Assembly: GCF_004343195.1 (NCBI RefSeq)
Contig: NZ_SMCR01000002.1
Coordinates: 1 to 64,000, forward strand
Length of the DNA: 64,000 nt
Direction of reading: 5' to 3'
Source of the DNA: Biostraticola tofi
GTDB lineage: Bacteria > Pseudomonadota > Gammaproteobacteria > Enterobacterales > Enterobacteriaceae
Shown: one piece after another, positions 8,938 through 19,581 of the stretch
Layout: each line of letters starts with the position of its first letter
Position numbering within the stretch: position 1 is the first letter of the stretch
Position numbers and translations under genes: made by a program
The notes under the pieces: model-generated
What the model saw: the letters and a program-made list of their open reading frames with translations, nothing else
What the model was told of the DNA's origin: nothing
The model's database searches: none

Positions 8938-9797
8938 GGCATGCTCTTCTTCAACGGTTCAATCAGACGCTGGCGAATGTCTTCAATTTCCGCAGCATTG
9001 GCTGGTGTATGCATAATAATACGAAGATCTATGCGGCGATTCATGGCCATATTCTGTTGTGTGTCATTAGGGCGAACAGGGCGCATTTTACCGTACCCCG
9101 CAACCGAAAGAACCGGCTGATGCCGCATATTGAAATGTGCGACCAAATCCGGTGCAGCCGCAAGCATGCTGGTAAATGTCGTTATTGCACGGTTAGTCGA
9201 AAGATTCAGGTTATAAACATCATCACCTTTCGAGTCAGTATGTCCTTCAATCTGGACTGCCTCAATGATGGCGAATGAAGGATTACAGCTTTTATGCCAA
9301 CCCGCATTCTGGTTAAAGGTATAGCAGGGCAGGAGTGAGTCGAGGGTTTTTGCCAGCGCTTCGACAATCTTTCGCTTGTCATCGCTTAAGGCAAAACTAT
9401 TGCTGATAAATAGCCCTTCGCCCTGGAAGCGCAGAGTTCCTTCCTCAGGAATCACATCAACTGGCAACAATGGGAAAGACTGTTTGAGATTATCGCGTAG
9501 CTGATAAAGCAGGTTAAGGCGAGCTGTTGCTGCGCGAGACATATACTGTTCCAAAGGATCGACTCGCTTCAATACTGCTATTTCAGAGCGGAGATCTTCA
9601 ATCGTTTTATCGCGTGATTGAACCGCGCGTTCATATTCGTCGCGGGGAACAGTATTTTTATCGTTATACCGGCTGGCAAAGAATGCGAGCAGCACCATAA
9701 CAATAAACAGGAAGCTCACCGTCATGTCCGTCATTGAAACAAAGACGGATTCTTCTTCCTCTTCATTTGAACGCTTACGATTGGCGTTCCCTCTCAT
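8934..9797 (-). CDS. zorB: Zorya protein ZorB, OmpA-like motor stator subunit
   Basis: This is a 287-residue protein. After a charged N-terminus (NEEEEES) comes a single membrane helix, MTDMTVSFLFIVMVLLAFF at residues 22-40. Its Asp24 matches the ion-carrying Asp of MotB-like stators. Residues 50-75 look like a coiled coil. Residues about 105-270 form an OmpA-like peptidoglycan-binding domain with IEGHTDSKGDD near 186 and NRRIDLRIIM near 255. With ZorA it forms a MotAB-like ion-driven motor anchored in the envelope. It overlaps both neighbours by 4 bp. Key residues are present and nothing suggests damage. Confidence 0.94.
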   Translation of the reverse strand: MRGNANRKRSNEEEEESVFVSMTDMTVSFLFIVMVLLAFFASRYNDKNTVPRDEYERAVQSRDKTIEDLRSEIAVLKRVDPLEQYMSRAATARLNLLYQLRDNLKQSFPLLPVDVIPEEGTLRFQGEGLFISNSFALSDDKRKIVEALAKTLDSLLPCYTFNQNAGWHKSCNPSFAIIEAVQIEGHTDSKGDDVYNLNLSTNRAITTFTSMLAAAPDLVAHFNMRHQPVLSVAGYGKMRPVRPNDTQQNMAMNRRIDLRIIMHTPANAAEIEDIRQRLIEPLKKSMP

Positions 9798-11830
9798 GAC
9801 ATGCGTCCCTGTTTAGGTGCAAAGTTTTCCGCCTGGTCGACAATACTCTGCATGGTATCCAGTGCTGGCATTAACGCGGACTGCATAGTTTTAACGTGAT
9901 CGAAAAGTGTTTCTACAGACGTTGCAACTTGCTCCTGATAAGAGTCGAACGCCTTGCCGAGTTTCTCATCAATACTATCCAGTCGTTCACACTGGCCACG
10001 TAATGCAGTGATCAGAGACTGAAGGTTCGTCAAAGTGGATTCAACCGCACGCTGCTGTCCACCCAACGTCTCTTGCGCTGCCGACAGAGTCATAGCGGAT
10101 TGCTCTGCATTCGTTTTCGCTGCGGCGGCAATAGCTGAAAGGCTATTCTCGCTGCTCTCACGCAGTTGACGCGTGCTGACTTCGATACGTTCCATCATCG
10201 AGCGGATCGGATCGGCTGCGTCAGTAAGCGATTGAGCCGACGAGCGGAAGCTACCTGACGCATTTTCAGAGGCAATGGCTCCCTCTTTAATACCCTCTGA
10301 AGCACGACGTAAAGCGGTACTTGTTTCGTCAAGCATGCCCATGACGTCTTCTAGTTTTTCCGCAATGGTGGAAAGAGGGGAAAGAAGTTGGCTGCTAGCG
10401 TTCTGAGTCATCGTTTCTGTCGCTTTGGTAATTTCTCCGGCTGTATTACCAAATGCGCTCAGAATGTGTGTCGCGGCCTGGCCGATGGCATCGCTCGCTT
10501 GTGAAGCTGATTCTGACATGCGAGCTTGCGCGGCTTCTGCGCCCTGTTTTGCTGCGGTTTCCAGTTCTGTACGGATCCCTAGAGCGGCGGCCTTCATATC
10601 TGCAGCTGCTTCGCCCATCGCTCTTGCGCCATCACCCGTATTGTCTTTAATCCCTTGTAGCGTTGAGTTCATGGTGGCGAGTAGATTTTCGGCACCTTGA
10701 TTGAATGCAGACGTTGCCGTTTCCGCTGTTTGTGACATTCCTTCCCGCAGCGTTTCAACCGCCAGACCTAAGCGTCCAATAGCGCTTTCCATTTCGTTGC
10801 CCATTTTCCCTGAGCTTTGATCCATTCTTTCCGCGAGCAATTTGATTTGATCGCCTGCCAGCGAAATGCGTTCACTGGCTTGCGTTAAGGCCCGGCCAAC
10901 ATCTTCAGAAAAACGCGAGGAGAGGCTTTGTACCATTTCGCCGACACCATCATTACCTAAGCGGCTAACTTGCTCTATGACCGGGGTAATTGCTGAACTG
11001 ATGGATTCCGATATCGCTCTTGGCAGATCTTCGCGAAGTGGGCGACCAATTTCTGCCACCATCTCAAGTCCCAGCTTGCGGAAATGTTCTCGACTTTCAA
11101 TTGTCGCCTTTAGCTGACGTATGGATAAATCTTCCAAGCTGATAAATGTCAGGCGTTTTTCAATCAAGCTATTGAGGCTATGAACCGTTTTTTCCAGCTG
11201 TGAGGTGCCGCTACGCAAGCCTATGGTAAAAACTATTGAGCAGCACAGGCCCGTCAGCGACATGATGAACTTCGCTGAGGCGATGGTAAGTAAACCTTCT
11301 AATGCCCCGCTGCCGCCATCGTCCAGAGAGGTACTCATTGAATTAAGTGCAGAAATCAAGCCGAGAAAGGTCAGAGACAGACCAATAGTCACAAACAAGC
11401 CCGGAACGATGCGCCAGAATCCCTGTGTGAAATGCAAGTCATCCAAATTAAAAAACTGACTAGGGCGAACGGCATTGCGCACCACAAGGGTACCGTCCTG
11501 ATCGTCGACAATATGGGTATCCCGATATTCCTTCCATGCCTCGGCTACATTTTGCTGTTCTTCGGTCACGTTTAAGGCGGCGATACCGGTATCGATGTCG
11601 GTAACATGCAGGCTAAATTCATCTTCGGGGGATTTGGCAATAATGGAATGGATAAGGCGAAACGCAGTGAGGCGGCGTTTAACCAGTTTTCGCCAGCGTA
11701 CAACGGTAATACAAAGTGCGACGACTAAAAAGATAGTCACATAGCCGGGAGCCGCATCATTTTTCAATATTGAAGCAAAATACAAAATGCCATTACGCAC
11801 CAGAACGCCGGGGGCCAGCAAGATGTCCAT
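9794..11830 (-). CDS. zorA: Zorya protein ZorA, MotA/TolQ-like channel with long cytoplasmic tail
   Basis: This is a 678-residue protein. Hydrophobic segments lie near residues 29-46, 140-165 and 180-205, the last two having the MotA/TolQ/ExbB pattern (GLFVTIGLSLTFLGLISAL). From about 210 to the end the protein is a long Ala-, Glu- and Ser-rich helical tail with repeated heptad-like patterns, as described for the ZorA tail that projects into the cytoplasm and is required for signalling. It is first in a four-gene operon in which every junction overlaps by 4 bp. The ATG at 11830 is preceded by a weak ribosome site. The 155 bases upstream to the IS scrap at 11986 should contain the promoter, but no strong box was seen. 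Confidence 0.93.
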   Translation of the reverse strand: MDILLAPGVLVRNGILYFASILKNDAAPGYVTIFLVVALCITVVRWRKLVKRRLTAFRLIHSIIAKSPEDEFSLHVTDIDTGIAALNVTEEQQNVAEAWKEYRDTHIVDDQDGTLVVRNAVRPSQFFNLDDLHFTQGFWRIVPGLFVTIGLSLTFLGLISALNSMSTSLDDGGSGALEGLLTIASAKFIMSLTGLCCSIVFTIGLRSGTSQLEKTVHSLNSLIEKRLTFISLEDLSIRQLKATIESREHFRKLGLEMVAEIGRPLREDLPRAISESISSAITPVIEQVSRLGNDGVGEMVQSLSSRFSEDVGRALTQASERISLAGDQIKLLAERMDQSSGKMGNEMESAIGRLGLAVETLREGMSQTAETATSAFNQGAENLLATMNSTLQGIKDNTGDGARAMGEAAADMKAAALGIRTELETAAKQGAEAAQARMSESASQASDAIGQAATHILSAFGNTAGEITKATETMTQNASSQLLSPLSTIAEKLEDVMGMLDETSTALRRASEGIKEGAIASENASGSFRSSAQSLTDAADPIRSMMERIEVSTRQLRESSENSLSAIAAAAKTNAEQSAMTLSAAQETLGGQQRAVESTLTNLQSLITALRGQCERLDSIDEKLGKAFDSYQEQVATSVETLFDHVKTMQSALMPALDTMQSIVDQAENFAPKQGRMS

Positions 11831-11985
11831 TTTTTACACCATAAGTAACAAGGAGGGGAGAATATTCTTTTATGAGATTACTCTAATTGATTTCTTGGAT
11901 CTTATCTATTCTTCAGCGTTGTGCGGTTGTTAGGGTTATTTGAAAATTTTAGTTATAAAAATCAGAGGATTGGGTTGGTTGTGTA

Positions 11986-12180
11986 GTGGTCAACAAAACC
12001 CTGCGAACAGAAATACTTGATATGTATCTGTTCCGGACGCTATCCGAAGTGCGGTTTTTAATAGAGAGCTGGCGTACAGAATATAACGAGGAGCGTCCAC
12101 ACAGCTCACTCGGCGATATGCCGCCAGTTATTTACGCAAGGCAAAAACTGGTCGGAGATCCTCATTGGCAGTGGTACTAA
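11986..12180 (+). pseudogene. IS3-type transposase OrfB, last 64 codons
   Basis: Only the C-terminus of an integrase-core transposase remains: NKTLRTEILDMYLF, then FLIESWRTEYNEERPHSSLG and the final blocks typical of IS407-like OrfB proteins. There is no start and no catalytic Asp residues, and no left end is visible. It marks the junction between the Zorya block and the sugar operon, so the two were probably brought together by IS activity. Confidence 0.75.
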
Positions 12181-12189
12181 AAACCGGAG

Positions 12190-12224
12190 GGACTACAAAA
12201 CGGCCTCTGATTACCAGAGGCCGT
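12190..12224 (-). terminator. Rho-independent terminator of the sugar operon
   Basis: A perfect 10-bp stem (ACGGCCTCTG with CAGAGGCCGT) and a 5-base loop at 12200-12224 are followed on the minus strand by TTTTG. It lies 11 bp past the stop of the porin gene, the last gene of the leftward operon. Confidence 0.8.
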
Positions 12225-12234
12225 AAGGTTACGG

Positions 12235-13776
<1,542 letters not shown>

Positions 13777-13852
13777 TCAGATATACAAAGGTAATGAAAA
13801 ACCTGCGCCAGTTAAATGGCGCAACAGCAGGGTTTGTTTATCTTATTTTCAG

Positions 13853-14185
13853 TTAATCGAGGTGATATATTTCTTCCATCTCAACCCATAGCGTTCCGTC
13901 TGGTTCTCCGTCCAGTGACTTTTGGCATGGGCCAGTTTCTTGCCACCACTCCTGAGTTTTCAGGTGTGCAGCCATCTTTTTCTGATCGGCTTCATAATCG
14001 TCGCCCATATATTCAAGATAACTGAACAGCAATCCACTTTTATAATAGATAGAGAAATTACGTAAGTTACACTCCTTAATCATGGCATTCACTTCAGGCC
14101 ACGGGTTAGCATGTAGCGCTTTATAATATTCCAGCTTCTCAGGCCTGACCTGAACAACACAACCAAAACGGCGTATTTTACTCAT
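13853..14185 (-). CDS. L-rhamnose mutarotase (RhaM/YiiL)-like protein
   Basis: This is a 110-residue protein with the RhaM fold signature: RFGCVVQVRPEKLEYYKALHANPWPEV at the N-terminus (catalytic-site Tyr and His region), NFSIYY and LLFSYLEYMG in the middle, and TQEWWQETGPCQKSL near the end. RhaM-type enzymes interconvert the alpha and beta anomers of 6-deoxyhexoses such as L-rhamnose and L-fucose. It follows the DapA-like aldolase gene by 4 bp. It supports a 6-deoxy-sugar substrate for the operon. Confidence 0.85.
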   Translation of the reverse strand: MSKIRRFGCVVQVRPEKLEYYKALHANPWPEVNAMIKECNLRNFSIYYKSGLLFSYLEYMGDDYEADQKKMAAHLKTQEWWQETGPCQKSLDGEPDGTLWVEMEEIYHLD

Positions 14186-14189
14186 GGGC

Positions 14190-15107
14190 CTATTCCTTAT
14201 TATTAATAACTCCTGCGCGCAGCAGAATGTTTTTTATTTCAACTTTCATTTCTTCTTTCAATGGGGATGCTGGAGGCAGTGAATGCACAGGTATATCTAA
14301 CCCAATAAGTTGCAAGGCATATTTCACCGCGTTATAGAACGGCAAATCCATACTATAAAGAGGCGGTATCCAGGAAAGCGACTGCTGCAATTCAACTGCC
14401 CGCGAGAAGTCTTGTTTACGGAACGCATCAAGAATTCCACAGGTGAGTTGAGGTGCAAAGTTCGCACTAGCCGGGATACAACCGTCCCCCCCAAGAATCA
14501 AGGTGCCCAGCAGGTACTCGTCATAACCGGCGAAAATGGCGAAGTCAGGGCGGTGCGGTTTCACTGCATGAATCGTCTCGCGGATATGCGATAAGGTATC
14601 GACGGTATCTTTAAGGCCGACAATGTTGGGGCAGCTCAACGCCAGCTCGCGGATCACGTTTACAGGAAGCGGCTGCCCGGTCAGCGCCGGGAAGTTGTAG
14701 AGAATAATTGGCAATTCAAGTGCATTGGCGATGGTTTTGTAGTGGTTTAGCAGGTTCGCTTCACTGAGCGGGTTGTACCATGGGTTGACCACCACCGCGC
14801 CACTCGCACCAATTTGCTGGGCATGCAGACCGGCATTAATCGTTTGTTGCGTGCCACAGTAAGCGATACCGATCAATACGGGTTTTCTGCCTGCAACCTG
14901 GCGCACGCAAAACTCAGCAACTTGCGTGCGCTGGGCTTCCGACATATGGGCAAACTCTCCGGCGCTGCCGAGGAAAAACAGGCCATCGACTGGCGATGAC
15001 AGCAAATGCTCAATGAGTATCGCTTGTGCAACGCTATCAAATTCACCCAGTTCATTAAACAGAGTGGGAACCGGGGGAATAACACCACTAAAACGAGGCT
15101 GACTCAT
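14190..15107 (-). CDS. DHDPS/NAL-family 2-keto-3-deoxy sugar acid aldolase
   Basis: This is a 305-residue Schiff-base aldolase of the DapA family. The active-site Tyr is in ILYNFPALTG and the Lys in IVGLKDTVD; the GSAGEFAHM block binds the keto-acid carboxylate. A start at 15107 is preferred: GGAG precedes it at a proper distance, while the longer frame from 15143 would overlap the dehydrogenase gene. It most likely cleaves a 2-keto-3-deoxy acid into pyruvate and an aldehyde. With the fucO-like gene next to it, L-2-keto-3-deoxy-fuconate or -rhamnonate giving lactaldehyde is a good guess; YagE/YjhH-like activity on pentonates is the alternative. Confidence 0.88.
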   Translation of the reverse strand: MSQPRFSGVIPPVPTLFNELGEFDSVAQAILIEHLLSSPVDGLFFLGSAGEFAHMSEAQRTQVAEFCVRQVAGRKPVLIGIAYCGTQQTINAGLHAQQIGASGAVVVNPWYNPLSEANLLNHYKTIANALELPIILYNFPALTGQPLPVNVIRELALSCPNIVGLKDTVDTLSHIRETIHAVKPHRPDFAIFAGYDEYLLGTLILGGDGCIPASANFAPQLTCGILDAFRKQDFSRAVELQQSLSWIPPLYSMDLPFYNAVKYALQLIGLDIPVHSLPPASPLKEEMKVEIKNILLRAGVINNKE

Positions 15108-15123
15108 GATTTTCTCCAGCTGG

Positions 15124-16293
15124 TTATTGAACTCGTGGTCCATGGAATGCTTGTTGGTAAAGCGAGACTATCGCCTCAAGCGTGACCCCCCGCGGATTGC
15201 CACGGGTACAAATATCGTCCAGCGCTGCTTGTGAGAGTGTCAAAATATCTTCTTCTTTCACGCCCACTTCGCGCAGAGATGCCGGGATACCCACATCTTT
15301 ATTTAATTGCCAGACGGCAGATACCGCAGCCTGACGAACCGCAGCCAACGGTAACGTACTGGCATGCTCAACACCCATCACTCGCGCGATATCACGGTAC
15401 TTTTCACCTGTAAAATCAGCATTCCATTCCATTATCCAGGGCAACAGAACCGCATTCGCGACGCCGTGAGGCGTGTTGTAAAAGGCACCAAGCGGGTGAG
15501 CCATACCGTGGACCAGTCCCAGCCCAACATTGGAGAAACCCATTCCCGCAATGTATTGCGCCAGTGCCATCTGTTCTACTGCGTCGGCCTGCCCTGCAAC
15601 GGACTGGCGCAGTGATTGCGCGATAAGCTCAATCGCTTTCAGATGGAGTGCATCGGTCAGTGCCCATGCTCCCAGGGTGATATAGCCTTCGATGGCGTGG
15701 GTGAGGGCATCAATCCCGGTTGCGGCTTTTAGCGGCGCGGGCATGGCATCCATTAAGTCGGCATCAACAATGGCAACCTGGGGAATATCGTGCGGGTCGA
15801 TACAGACAAATTTTCGCTGCTTTTCTTCGTCGGTTATCACGTAATTGATGGTGACTTCTGCCGCAGTGCCAGCCGTGGTAGGGATGGCGATAATCGGCGC
15901 GCAGGGTTTGGTGGTGGGGGTGAAACCTTCCAGGCTGCGCACGTCTGCAAATTCTGGATTGTTGATAATGATGCCAATCGCTTTGCTGGTGTCTTGTGGT
16001 GAACCGCCGCCGATGGCAATCAGATAATCGGCATCGCATTGACGAAAAGCCTCAACACCGTTTTTCACCACGTTAATGCCTGGGTTAGGCACCACGCCAT
16101 CATAAAGTGACCAGGCTTTATCGGCATTATCGAGTAACTCGGTGATCTTCCCGACGATCCCGCATTTCACCAGCCCTGAATCGGTGACGACCAACGCTTT
16201 TTTAAATCCACGGCGTTCAATTTCTGCAATCAGTTGATTGCGGCTGCCGCGTCCGAACCAGGATGTTTCATTTAATATCATTCGTTGTGACAT
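15124..16293 (-). CDS. Iron-dependent alcohol dehydrogenase, FucO-like
   Basis: This is a 389-residue group III alcohol dehydrogenase. The NAD-binding block IGGGSPQDTSKAIG is followed by metal ligands in DALTHAIEGYIT and HGMAHPLGAFYNTPHG. Overall layout and length match L-1,2-propanediol oxidoreductase (FucO), which reduces L-lactaldehyde. Placed between the aldolase and the transporter genes, it would reduce or oxidise the aldehyde released by the aldolase. Family is certain; substrate is inferred from context. Confidence 0.88.
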   Translation of the reverse strand: MSQRMILNETSWFGRGSRNQLIAEIERRGFKKALVVTDSGLVKCGIVGKITELLDNADKAWSLYDGVVPNPGINVVKNGVEAFRQCDADYLIAIGGGSPQDTSKAIGIIINNPEFADVRSLEGFTPTTKPCAPIIAIPTTAGTAAEVTINYVITDEEKQRKFVCIDPHDIPQVAIVDADLMDAMPAPLKAATGIDALTHAIEGYITLGAWALTDALHLKAIELIAQSLRQSVAGQADAVEQMALAQYIAGMGFSNVGLGLVHGMAHPLGAFYNTPHGVANAVLLPWIMEWNADFTGEKYRDIARVMGVEHASTLPLAAVRQAAVSAVWQLNKDVGIPASLREVGVKEEDILTLSQAALDDICTRGNPRGVTLEAIVSLYQQAFHGPRVQ

Positions 16294-16376
16294 TATTGCA
16301 GCTCCTTGGCGTTAAGCGCAGGCGAGGGCACTCGTACCTATTAATAAGTGCGACCTTGCCTGCAATTTAAAATTCT

Positions 16377-17681
16377 TTATCTAACTGATTTTATCGGTAA
16401 GACAAAAAATGATGATGCAAAAACAAAGATGATTGCGGCAATAAATAGAGTCGAATAGTCATTATTAAATGTTGATAATAACCATGCGGATAGTATTGGG
16501 CTGAAAGATTGTGGTAACACAGTGGCAATGGTCAAAATACCCATGTCTTTGCCTGCTTGTTTTCCACCACCGGGTAATACTTGGGTCATCAGTGCCATAT
16601 CAATGGAGGTATAAGCACCGTAACCAAGACCCAGGATCGCCGCATAGTAATACATACCGTTGAGCGTCGGCACGAATAACGGGATCATCAGTCCAATTGC
16701 CATCAGAATACTGGAAGCAAAAACAAAGATTTTACGGCGTTGATACTTATCGGAAAGATAACCCGACACCAGGCCAGAGAACAGCAGTGTCACCAGGGTA
16801 ATCACTGAAATAGTCCCGATGGCATAGTTAGAGTCTTTAACACTTAAACCAATGTAGTCCTGAAGAATATACAGCTGATAGGTTACAACCCCTTGATACC
16901 CCAGGAACATGGCGAAGCGGCCAAAGAACGCCCATCCAAAATCAGGATATAGGCGTGGGCTTACCCAGAAACTCTTGAAGAAGGTGCCCCATTTGAAGGG
17001 TTCAACGTCAAGTGCGCGGGTAGAGGGCTCGCGGTTTATCAGGACAAACGCTACGCAACAGGCGATGATCGCAAGACCAAATACCAGGTAACCGAGTTGC
17101 AGATTATATGCCAGGTAACCGGCGATAATAATACCGACCGTACCGCCTGCCGTTGAGCCAGCACCGACAAACCCAGAAGCGATACCCCGGTTTTCCGGTA
17201 AGAAGCGGTCTGCGACTACGGTGGCGAGTGGCCCGTTCATACAGTTAAGCGAAACGGCTGCCATAAGCCAAAACACGGCGATACCGGCAACGGTGGTGGT
17301 CATTGAAATCCCAAAAATTGCCAGGCCGCCAATCAACGCGCCCCCAACAATCCACGGCGAGCGACGCCCCCAGGTTGAGCGGCAACGGTCTGATAATGCG
17401 CCTGCAATGGGTTGAGCAAAAATGGTAAATAACAGCGCCGAGGTCATGACAATCGCCAGGTTATTGGCTTTATTTGCCGGATCGATTTGCGCTATATGGT
17501 TAGGTAATAAAACAGAAATAACACCGCAATACAGAGCCAGTAATACGAAGAAGTTAGTAAACAATGAAGCAAGAAGTATCCGCTTTCTTCTTCCGGTTAC
17601 GTGCAATGTATTTTCTGAGGCTTTATCTTTAAACTTACCGCTTTCATTTGTAGGGTGCAGTGTATTACTATTATCAGACAT
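16377..17681 (-). CDS. MFS sugar transporter
   Basis: This is a 434-residue inner-membrane protein with about 12 hydrophobic segments and the MFS loop motif in the form ALSDRCRSTWGRRSPWIVGG after the second helix, a form common in sugar-type MFS carriers. A second basic loop (LSDKYQRRK) is in the C-terminal half. It is the only inner-membrane transporter in the operon, so it probably brings in the free sugar, consistent with a pathway that starts by oxidation rather than phosphorylation. The first 30 residues are polar and cytoplasmic. Confidence 0.9.
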   Translation of the reverse strand: MSDNSNTLHPTNESGKFKDKASENTLHVTGRRKRILLASLFTNFFVLLALYCGVISVLLPNHIAQIDPANKANNLAIVMTSALLFTIFAQPIAGALSDRCRSTWGRRSPWIVGGALIGGLAIFGISMTTTVAGIAVFWLMAAVSLNCMNGPLATVVADRFLPENRGIASGFVGAGSTAGGTVGIIIAGYLAYNLQLGYLVFGLAIIACCVAFVLINREPSTRALDVEPFKWGTFFKSFWVSPRLYPDFGWAFFGRFAMFLGYQGVVTYQLYILQDYIGLSVKDSNYAIGTISVITLVTLLFSGLVSGYLSDKYQRRKIFVFASSILMAIGLMIPLFVPTLNGMYYYAAILGLGYGAYTSIDMALMTQVLPGGGKQAGKDMGILTIATVLPQSFSPILSAWLLSTFNNDYSTLFIAAIIFVFASSFFVLPIKSVR

Positions 17682-17754
17682 GCTTATTTCCTCAATTATT
17701 TTTTTCAGTAGGGTACTGCGAAATAAACGACATCCAGAGCTTGTTCCTTATTTG

Positions 17755-18618
17755 TTACTCTCCGCCTGAATCGGATAAATAAATATTACGAGCATTCCCG
17801 CCCATAATGGCGTGTTTGTCGCGGGCATGCAGATTGGCGATTGCCTTTTCGACACATTTTTTCCAGCGAGAATACCCCCCGGCTAAATTGACCACTGGCC
17901 AGTCGCCCCCAAATAAGCAGCGATAAGGCCCAAAGCTGTTAATCGCGTGATGGATCCACGGAGCGAGTTGTTCATCGTCCCATGTTTGCCAGTCCGCCTC
18001 GGTAGGAAGCCCGGAAATCTTGCAGAACAGCGAAGGGAACTCAGCCAGTTGCGCGAACGCGTTTTGCCATTCCTGCCAGGCGTTGTTGATGATCCCCGGT
18101 TTCCCCATATGGTCCAGCACTACCCTGGCATTCGGTTGGTGCGCAAACAGCCAACTCAACAGATGATGCACCGCCGGTAATTGATGAGCCCGGACACATA
18201 AATCGAGAACAAAACCTTCCTGAGCGGCTGCCAGCAAACCTGCGCGGTAATGGGCATCGTAAAACAATGTATCAGGTTCATTTTGAAGCGAGCGACGAAT
18301 ACCGACTACGCGCGGCAGGGCGCGTAGCTGGCGTAGCAGCGGTATTACCGCTTCTCCGTTTTCTAGCGGTGCCCAGGCCACGATCCCGGCAATTTGAAAA
18401 GGCGAATGTACTGCCCGTTCGTTAATCCAGTTCACCTCAGCCAGCGCCTGATCCGCTGTGCAGTCTGCCTGTACCACAATGGCGGCATTCGGGGCCGGAC
18501 CTTCTGCGGCTAAATCTTCCGGCAAATGTGCATGGTTGAGCGCTGGAACCTCACTAAGCCAGCCGTAGTGCAGAACACGTGGGTCCCACAGATGCAGGTG
18601 GCTGTCTATTAGCGTCAT
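17755..18618 (-). CDS. Amidohydrolase-family sugar lactonase (L-fuconolactonase-like)
   Basis: This is a 287-residue amidohydrolase-2 protein. The metal-binding DSHLHLWDP is at residues 5-13, VLDHMGKP carries the central His, and FGGDWPV holds the terminal Asp. Homologues hydrolyse aldonolactones such as L-fucono-, L-rhamnono- or L-galactono-lactone. It overlaps the stop of the aldo-keto reductase gene by 4 bp, the enzyme expected to make its lactone. Together these give sugar oxidation and ring opening. Substrate is inferred. Confidence 0.87.
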   Translation of the reverse strand: MTLIDSHLHLWDPRVLHYGWLSEVPALNHAHLPEDLAAEGPAPNAAIVVQADCTADQALAEVNWINERAVHSPFQIAGIVAWAPLENGEAVIPLLRQLRALPRVVGIRRSLQNEPDTLFYDAHYRAGLLAAAQEGFVLDLCVRAHQLPAVHHLLSWLFAHQPNARVVLDHMGKPGIINNAWQEWQNAFAQLAEFPSLFCKISGLPTEADWQTWDDEQLAPWIHHAINSFGPYRCLFGGDWPVVNLAGGYSRWKKCVEKAIANLHARDKHAIMGGNARNIYLSDSGGE

Positions 18619-19565
18619 TTTTGGGCCTTGCCCCCGTTGCCTGGCAGCACATCCCAGCCAATATTCAGAACGGGTGCGATCAGCTCATCAATTTTTCGCA
18701 GCAACGCGGCATCCAGCGGTTGTTCACACCAGAGCACGTTATCGAGCATGTTTGCTTTGCTTGCGGTGCCGATAACTGTGGTGGCAATACCCTGTTCAGC
18801 CGCCGTGGTCAGTGCAAACTGCAATGCGACCTGGGAAATATTCACGCCTTCACGATCGCACAACGCAGAGACGGCGCGGCAGGCATTCTGTACCTCTTCG
18901 TGTGCCGGGTGCCAGGTTGGCGCGCCGCCGCGAGTGAGTAGTCCCATCGAAAGTGGGGAGGCATTCAGCACACCGATCCCAGCCTGGTTTAACCGCCTGG
19001 CAACATCGCCTAACCGACGGTCCTGTAACGTCCAGGTGCAGTAGGCCATAACGGTATCGACTTTCTGCTCCACGGCCAGTTTTTCCAGCAGCGCAAGATC
19101 GTAGCCAGTGATGCCAACATGCCTTACTACGCCACTTTGTTTGAGTTCACGAAGCGTCGGAAGTGCTTCTTCAACTAACTGGTGCAAATCACCGTATTCG
19201 ATGTCATGACACTGAATAACGTCGATGTAATCAGTACCCAGGCGAACGAGGCTTTCATCAATGCTGCGCAAAGTGGCTTCGCGGGAGAAATCCCAGTGGC
19301 TGTCGCCATAGCGACCTACTTTGGTTGCGAGGGTATAGCTTGCGCGTGGGACCCCCTTCAATGCGCCACCCAATGCGGTTTCTGCTTTGGTTAAACCGTA
19401 ATAAGGTGCGACATCGAAATAGTTAACGCCGTGTTCAAGTGCCGTGGCGACCGTATCGTTAGCTTGTTGTTGTGATACCGGGTGATAAATACTGCCAAGT
19501 GAGGCGGCACCCATTGCCAGTACGGGAACCTGAATGCCTGTGCGCCCTAAAGCTACTGTTTTCAT
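18615..19565 (-). CDS. Aldo-keto reductase, L-fucose (D-threo-aldose) dehydrogenase-like
   Basis: This is a 316-residue AKR from the ATG at 19565, chosen because GGAACAGG precedes it and because the family N-terminus (VALGRTGIQVPVLAMGAASLG) starts there. A longer frame from 19676 would run into the dehydratase gene. Catalytic residues are seen: Asp and Tyr in FDVAPYYG, Lys in LATKVGRYG, His in VIQCHDIEYG. Related enzymes oxidise L-fucose and similar aldoses at C1 with NAD(P), giving the lactone. It is the first step of the proposed oxidative route. Confidence 0.87.
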   Translation of the reverse strand: MKTVALGRTGIQVPVLAMGAASLGSIYHPVSQQQANDTVATALEHGVNYFDVAPYYGLTKAETALGGALKGVPRASYTLATKVGRYGDSHWDFSREATLRSIDESLVRLGTDYIDVIQCHDIEYGDLHQLVEEALPTLRELKQSGVVRHVGITGYDLALLEKLAVEQKVDTVMAYCTWTLQDRRLGDVARRLNQAGIGVLNASPLSMGLLTRGGAPTWHPAHEEVQNACRAVSALCDREGVNISQVALQFALTTAAEQGIATTVIGTASKANMLDNVLWCEQPLDAALLRKIDELIAPVLNIGWDVLPGNGGKAQK

Positions 19566-19581
19566 TTTTCCTGTTCCTTGT

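Noticed and set aside
10425-11459. Plus-strand frames inside zorA
   Set aside because: Antisense shadows of the Ala/Ser-rich zorA tail; no coding features of their own.
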